Source: Chryseobacterium balustinum | GTDB taxonomy: Bacteria > Bacteroidota > Bacteroidia > Flavobacteriales > Weeksellaceae | Direction of reading: 5' to 3' | DNA length: 64,000 nucleotides | Assembly: GCF_900168205.1 (NCBI RefSeq) | Contig: NZ_FUZE01000006.1 | Location: 1 to 64,000 of the forward strand | In this document: positions 61,204-64,000 of the stretch, piece after piece | How positions within the stretch are numbered: the first letter of the stretch is position 1 | Layout: every line of letters begins with the position of its first letter | Notes under the pieces: generated by a model | The model's input: the letters and a program-made list of their open reading frames with translations, nothing else | Database searches by the model: none | Told to the model about the DNA's origin: nothing | Program-made: the position numbers and the translations under genes

Positions 61204-61578
61204 CTATTTCTTATTTTTCTCTCCAGACCAAGATCCACTTCGTATAGGAGTTGGCGATTCGTTCGTCCAATTTCCACTAGCTTTTTTCTCAGTGTTTAAT
61301 GTTCCGTTAAATTGTCCGTCTGCTGGTAAAACCAATTCTGCAGTCAATTGTCCAGATCTGTCTAAGAATCCTGAAATATTATAGTTTTCATTGCTTGTTT
61401 CATTATACATTGTTCCGGTAACTTTTCCATCGGAAGCAACTACGAATTTCCAAAGACCTTTTTCGGTTCCTTCGTAAGTTCCAGACCAGGTTCCAATATA
61501 GTCGTTAAGAGTTTCGTCATCTGCAGTACATCCAATTAATGAAAAAATAGTCAATAAAAGTAAAAATAGTTTCTTCAT
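61204..61578 (-). CDS. Hypothetical lipoprotein
   Basis: 124 residues. Lipoprotein signal MKKLFLLLLTIFSLIGC, then a small beta-rich domain (YIGTWSGTYEGTEKGLWKF, GKVTGTMYNETSNENYNISG). Such short all-beta lipoproteins are common in flavobacteria; function unknown. Confidence 0.75.
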   Translation of the reverse strand: MKKLFLLLLTIFSLIGCTADDETLNDYIGTWSGTYEGTEKGLWKFVVASDGKVTGTMYNETSNENYNISGFLDRSGQLTAELVLPADGQFNGTLNTEKKASGNWTNESPTPIRSGSWSGEKNKK

Positions 61579-61855
61579 AGGTTACAATAGTTTATGAAAT
61601 ATGTTTATTTATTCAATTTATTCTTAAAAATAGTCTGAAAATTTCAAGATAGTTTTTAAAATTGGCGCTATCTCTATATTTTTAGAATTGGGCAAATATA
61701 TCAATTTAATTTTATAGTTTAATATTTTGCAGAAGATAATTTTAGTGGTTCGAAGGAAATTTATTTTTAAGATTGTCTTTTTTAACTCTTTTTTATTTTT
61801 CAAAGAATTAAAATATTTATTTTTTAATAAGATTTGCATATTCTATATAAATACT
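61579..61855. other. AT-rich intergenic region before tRNA-Ala
   Basis: About 280 bp of very AT-rich DNA. Small open frames here have Lys/Ile/Asn-only composition and no support. I see nothing beyond the tRNA promoter at its right end. Confidence 0.5.
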
Positions 61856-61863
61856 TACATTTG
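61834..61863 (+). promoter_or_regulatory. tRNA-Ala promoter
   Basis: TTG (61834-61836), a 19-bp spacer and TACATTTG (61856-61863) match the Bacteroidota consensus exactly, 17 bp before the tRNA. Confidence 0.75.
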
Positions 61864-61880
61864 CATCGATCTTAAAAAAA

Positions 61881-61954
61881 GGGGAATTAGCTCATCTGGC
61901 TAGAGCGTTAGACTGGCAGTCTAAAGGTGACGGGTTCGATCCCCGTATTCTCCA
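61881..61954 (+). tRNA. tRNA-Ala (anticodon GGC)
   Basis: 74 nt, complete cloverleaf: acceptor GGGGAAT/ATTCTCC with the G3-U70 pair that defines alanine identity, anticodon arm TTAGA-CTGGCAG-TCTAA with anticodon GGC, T arm ACGGG-TTCGATC-CCCGT. The 3' CCA is not encoded. The following DNA carries integrase-like remnants, so the gene may have served as an integration site. Confidence 0.95.
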
Positions 61955-61957
61955 CAA

Positions 61958-61988
61958 CTGCAAACCCAATCCCACAGCGGGTTTGCAG
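61958..61988 (+). terminator. Stem-loop after tRNA-Ala
   Basis: CTGCAAACCC and GGGTTTGCAG form a perfect 10-bp stem around an 11-nt loop, 4 bp after the tRNA; the T tract is weak. Confidence 0.6.
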
Positions 61989-62067
61989 GAAATCAAATTT
62001 TTGGAAGCGTATTAATCGGTAACAAAAATTAATACGTATGAAAAATCTCAATTTCGGATGCAAATAA

Positions 62068-62227
62068 TCCGATTTCCTTGTAACCAGCTCAAATGATGAC
62101 TGGTTTATTCAATGTTATTTTTACGAACCAGATAGGGAAAAACCTTTTATTATTTATCAGAACAAGGCTTAATCGTTTCAAATCTGAAAAAGAGCGGAAG
62201 CAAATCGAAAAAAGCAAGCCTATCTGA
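62068..62227 (+). pseudogene. Tyrosine integrase remnant (N-terminal piece, frameshifted)
   Basis: From 62068 one frame encodes SSNDDWFIQCYFYEPDREKP, then FIIYQNKA and a stop. Shifting by one base at about 62167 continues LNRFKSEKERKQIEKSKPI and a stop at 62225-62227. The pattern (aromatic-rich strand, then LNR.K...ER) resembles the N-terminus of Bacteroidota site-specific integrases, with the catalytic domain missing. The position directly after a tRNA gene supports this reading. Confidence 0.5.
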
Positions 62228-62396
62228 ATTGCTTGGTCGAGTTGATAATAGAAGTTATGCAACCAACTTATTTTTATTAAGCCTTGAAAAAATAGCTGAA
62301 GCTTTAGAGGTTTATATTGTAGAATTATTCGACCCTGTCGATAAGAAAAAGATACAGAACCAATTTACAGGAAAGATGAAAACGGCAAAGATATAA
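62220..62396 (+). pseudogene. XRE-family HTH regulator remnant
   Basis: The frame reads LSELLGRVDNRSYATNLFLL, then SLEKIAEALEVYIVELFDPV and ends at 62396. The LEKIAEALxVxIVELFD end is characteristic of XRE/Cro regulators, but the first helices are missing and the middle is shortened. It overlaps the integrase remnant in another frame. A terminator follows at 62448. Confidence 0.6.
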
Positions 62397-62447
62397 TTAT
62401 CGGATATCTTCGGAATTAATTTGGTGAATGGTTAAGAGTAATAAAGA

Positions 62448-62482
62448 AACAATAAAGCCCGGATATTTGGGCTTTATTGTTG
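62448..62482. terminator. Bidirectional intrinsic terminator
   Basis: AACAATAAAGCCC and GGGCTTTATTGTT pair perfectly over 13 bp around GGATATTT. It lies just beyond the stop codon of the leftward unknown gene at 62494. Confidence 0.85.
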
Positions 62483-62493
62483 CATATAGTTAT

Positions 62494-63192
62494 TTAGGCT
62501 AATTTTATTGCTATTTCTCTTTCTACATGTGGTTGTATATTTTGAATTGTTTGTTTTCTAATTGGAAAAACCGAACAAAAACCTGAAGATAAATATTCAA
62601 TCGGGGATATTCGTTTTTTATAAGTATTATATAAATTCCAGTCTAAATCTGGGTAATTTTTTGCAGTTTGTTGTTGTGCCCAAACATCGTAATTCTCTAT
62701 TATACCATTTGTATCCCAATCATCAAGTTGAAAGTACGATTTATCAATATCGATTACATAGTTACTTAATACATTAACACAAAAGCCTACACAAGTTGCA
62801 ATTTCTGGTAATCCTGATATACTAAGATATCTTCCATCAGTTTCATAAGTCGAATTATCAAAAATAAAACCATACGTAACATTACTTTGATCACAAACTC
62901 TTTGACAGTGTCTTAAAAATGACCCGACATCACTATCATCTTCAGTGTCAAAATTATCAAGCACTTTGTATATTAAGTTCGGTGTTAATTGTCCAGAATA
63001 GTTTTCAATAACAGGAGGTATTGCTCCAGGAAAATGAAATAAATAGTCACTTCCACGATATCTAATGAAAATGACAGCGTGTTTAGCCTCTCCATCCTCG
63101 TCAAGTTGTACTGCTATTGAAACAAATACATTTGGACGATCATTCTGATTATATTTTACTAATTGGTTTTCTAAGTCTAAATCCTTTATCAT
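62494..63192 (-). CDS. Unrecognised protein in putative island
   Basis: 232 residues, soluble, no signal peptide. Segments such as HAVIFIRYRGSDYLFHFPGA and GFCVNVLSNYVIDIDKSYFQ suggest an alpha-beta fold, and Cys residues at several places are notable, but I recognise no family. Its start overlaps the upstream unknown gene by 4 bp, so the two form one unit. Base composition is close to that of the rest of the window. Confidence 0.65.
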   Translation of the reverse strand: MIKDLDLENQLVKYNQNDRPNVFVSIAVQLDEDGEAKHAVIFIRYRGSDYLFHFPGAIPPVIENYSGQLTPNLIYKVLDNFDTEDDSDVGSFLRHCQRVCDQSNVTYGFIFDNSTYETDGRYLSISGLPEIATCVGFCVNVLSNYVIDIDKSYFQLDDWDTNGIIENYDVWAQQQTAKNYPDLDWNLYNTYKKRISPIEYLSSGFCSVFPIRKQTIQNIQPHVEREIAIKLA

Positions 63193-64000
63193 ATCTTCCC
63201 TGTATTACTTCTTAATCTAAATGTTTTAACTAAATTTTCATAATATGGCAACAAACCTGTCTCTCTTTCAATAATTGGCTTAAGGGACATTATTATAGTT
63301 CTCAAAATTCCTTTTTCGCTAAAATGATTATCATACAGGCGTATAATCTTAATGATCTCTTCGTTAGGAATGTTTTCATTGTTAATAATTTCCACTATAT
63401 GATTATATATTAAATCGTATTTTTCTATAGACTCCCCAATTGTAAGTTGCTCATGTAGATTCCTATAAAAGTGATAACTCTCTTCTCTCAAATAGCTATC
63501 AATATACCTATATTCAAAATCTGATTCTGTTTTAATAATTTTTCGAACTGATATAAAAGTTTTGCTATACAATCTATCGTTCAATTTCTTTGCCTCTGGT
63601 CGTTCGCATTCAACTTTGTATTCCTTTCCTAATTCTTTGTTCTCAATATGGACATTGACCTTTGATCTCCCACCAACTTCAAACAATTCACCTTCTATAA
63701 ACTCAATCGTATACTTTCTGTCAAATTTCTTTTTGGATTTACGAAATTTTTGCTCTTTAAATATATTAGTAATGTCTTGGTATGCTTCATCTTGTTTTTT
63801 GATAAACACACCGTATTCTAGTCCATTCAGAATAATTTTTTCCTGTATCTTCTTAAAAGCATCAACTTTTTTAGGATCACTTACTTTAAGTGATAGAATA
63901 TTATCTATATCCTGAGATACTAACTCATCCGGGTACACCAAACTTGTTTCTATACATCCATTATCAAGCATAAGCTTAATTTCTGACGTATTTTCGTAAG
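63189..64000 (-). CDS. Unrecognised protein, cut by the window edge
   Basis: At least 270 residues; the frame stays open from an ATG at 63971 back to the window edge (EIKLMLDNGCIETSLVYPDE), so the true start probably lies outside. Charged, mostly helical in the second half (LYNHIVEIINNENI-type YDLIYNHIVEIINNENIPNE), with a central beta region (KYTIEFIEGELFEVGGRSKV). No family recognised. Translationally coupled to the gene at 62494. Confidence 0.65.
   Translation of the reverse strand, partial: YENTSEIKLMLDNGCIETSLVYPDELVSQDIDNILSLKVSDPKKVDAFKKIQEKIILNGLEYGVFIKKQDEAYQDITNIFKEQKFRKSKKKFDRKYTIEFIEGELFEVGGRSKVNVHIENKELGKEYKVECERPEAKKLNDRLYSKTFISVRKIIKTESDFEYRYIDSYLREESYHFYRNLHEQLTIGESIEKYDLIYNHIVEIINNENIPNEEIIKIIRLYDNHFSEKGILRTIIMSLKPIIERETGLLPYYENLVKTFRLRSNTGKI

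Noticed and set aside
1..64000. CRISPR arrays and rRNA genes
   Set aside because: I saw no regularly spaced repeats with unique spacers, no Cas-like proteins and no rRNA sequence in the window.

Overview
The window looks like chromosomal DNA of a member of Bacteroidota, most likely a Chryseobacterium-type flavobacterium (Weeksellaceae). The reasons are the AT-rich composition, many promoters of the TAnnTTTG type (sometimes with TTG 19 bp upstream), three secreted enzymes with C-terminal type IX secretion sorting domains, bacillithiol-associated genes, and the hisG-D-C-B-H-A-F-IE gene order with fused hisB and hisIE. The genus is inferred from gene content; no 16S gene is present.

Layout. 1-430: tail of an IS transposase. 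0.5-11.6 kb: sugar symporter with a divergent Nudix-type regulator, a CAT-like acetyltransferase, an AraC regulator divergent from a run of small metabolic genes (two aldo/keto reductases, DUF3861, DoxX, PPC/DUF296, Crp/Fnr), an SDR reductase, and a TetR regulator with two matching operators next to two membrane-protein genes and a rhodanese remnant. 11.7-17.9 kb: the four-gene ligase-associated DNA repair cassette (MBL exonuclease, ATP-dependent ligase, DEXH helicase, PdeM endonuclease), with repeats in its gaps. 17.9-24.7 kb: a regulatory and stress region with four Crp/Fnr-type genes (one truncated), CinA, a flavin split-barrel protein and a compact four-gene bacillithiol operon. 24.8-33.9 kb: housekeeping genes (DEAD helicase, pncA, RluB-like synthase, aroB, porin, purF, purC) and a SatD/DUF3307 pair behind a cluster of CTTATAAG boxes. 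34.2-42.7 kb: a secreted nuclease, acyl-CoA dehydrogenase, a large secreted metalloprotease and a small operon. 43.0-47.7 kb: thrS-infC and rpmI-rplT, separated by an alpha/beta hydrolase and a structured repeat; infC appears to start at an ATA codon. 47.8-49.0 kb: a secreted M28 peptidase. 49.0-56.4 kb: the complete histidine operon on the minus strand. 56.4-60.5 kb: two glycosyltransferases behind dapD, a methyltransferase-like membrane protein and an NlpC/P60 lipoprotein. 61.9-64.0 kb: tRNA-Ala(GGC), remnants of an integrase and an XRE regulator, and two unrecognised genes running off the edge, which looks like the start of a genomic island.

The strongest new observation is upstream of hisG. 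A 16-residue leader peptide, MKPNFLTVHHYYHHLC, has four His codons in seven. A canonical promoter precedes it. An AGACGG segment overlaps its stop codon and can pair with the 5' arm of a following intrinsic terminator. This is the full logic of a transcription attenuator for histidine biosynthesis. Other regulatory signals are paired TetR operators, SatD-type boxes, AraC-type direct repeats 21 bp apart, two TTGA-N6-TCAA boxes, and candidate RNA structures ahead of rpmI and rplT.
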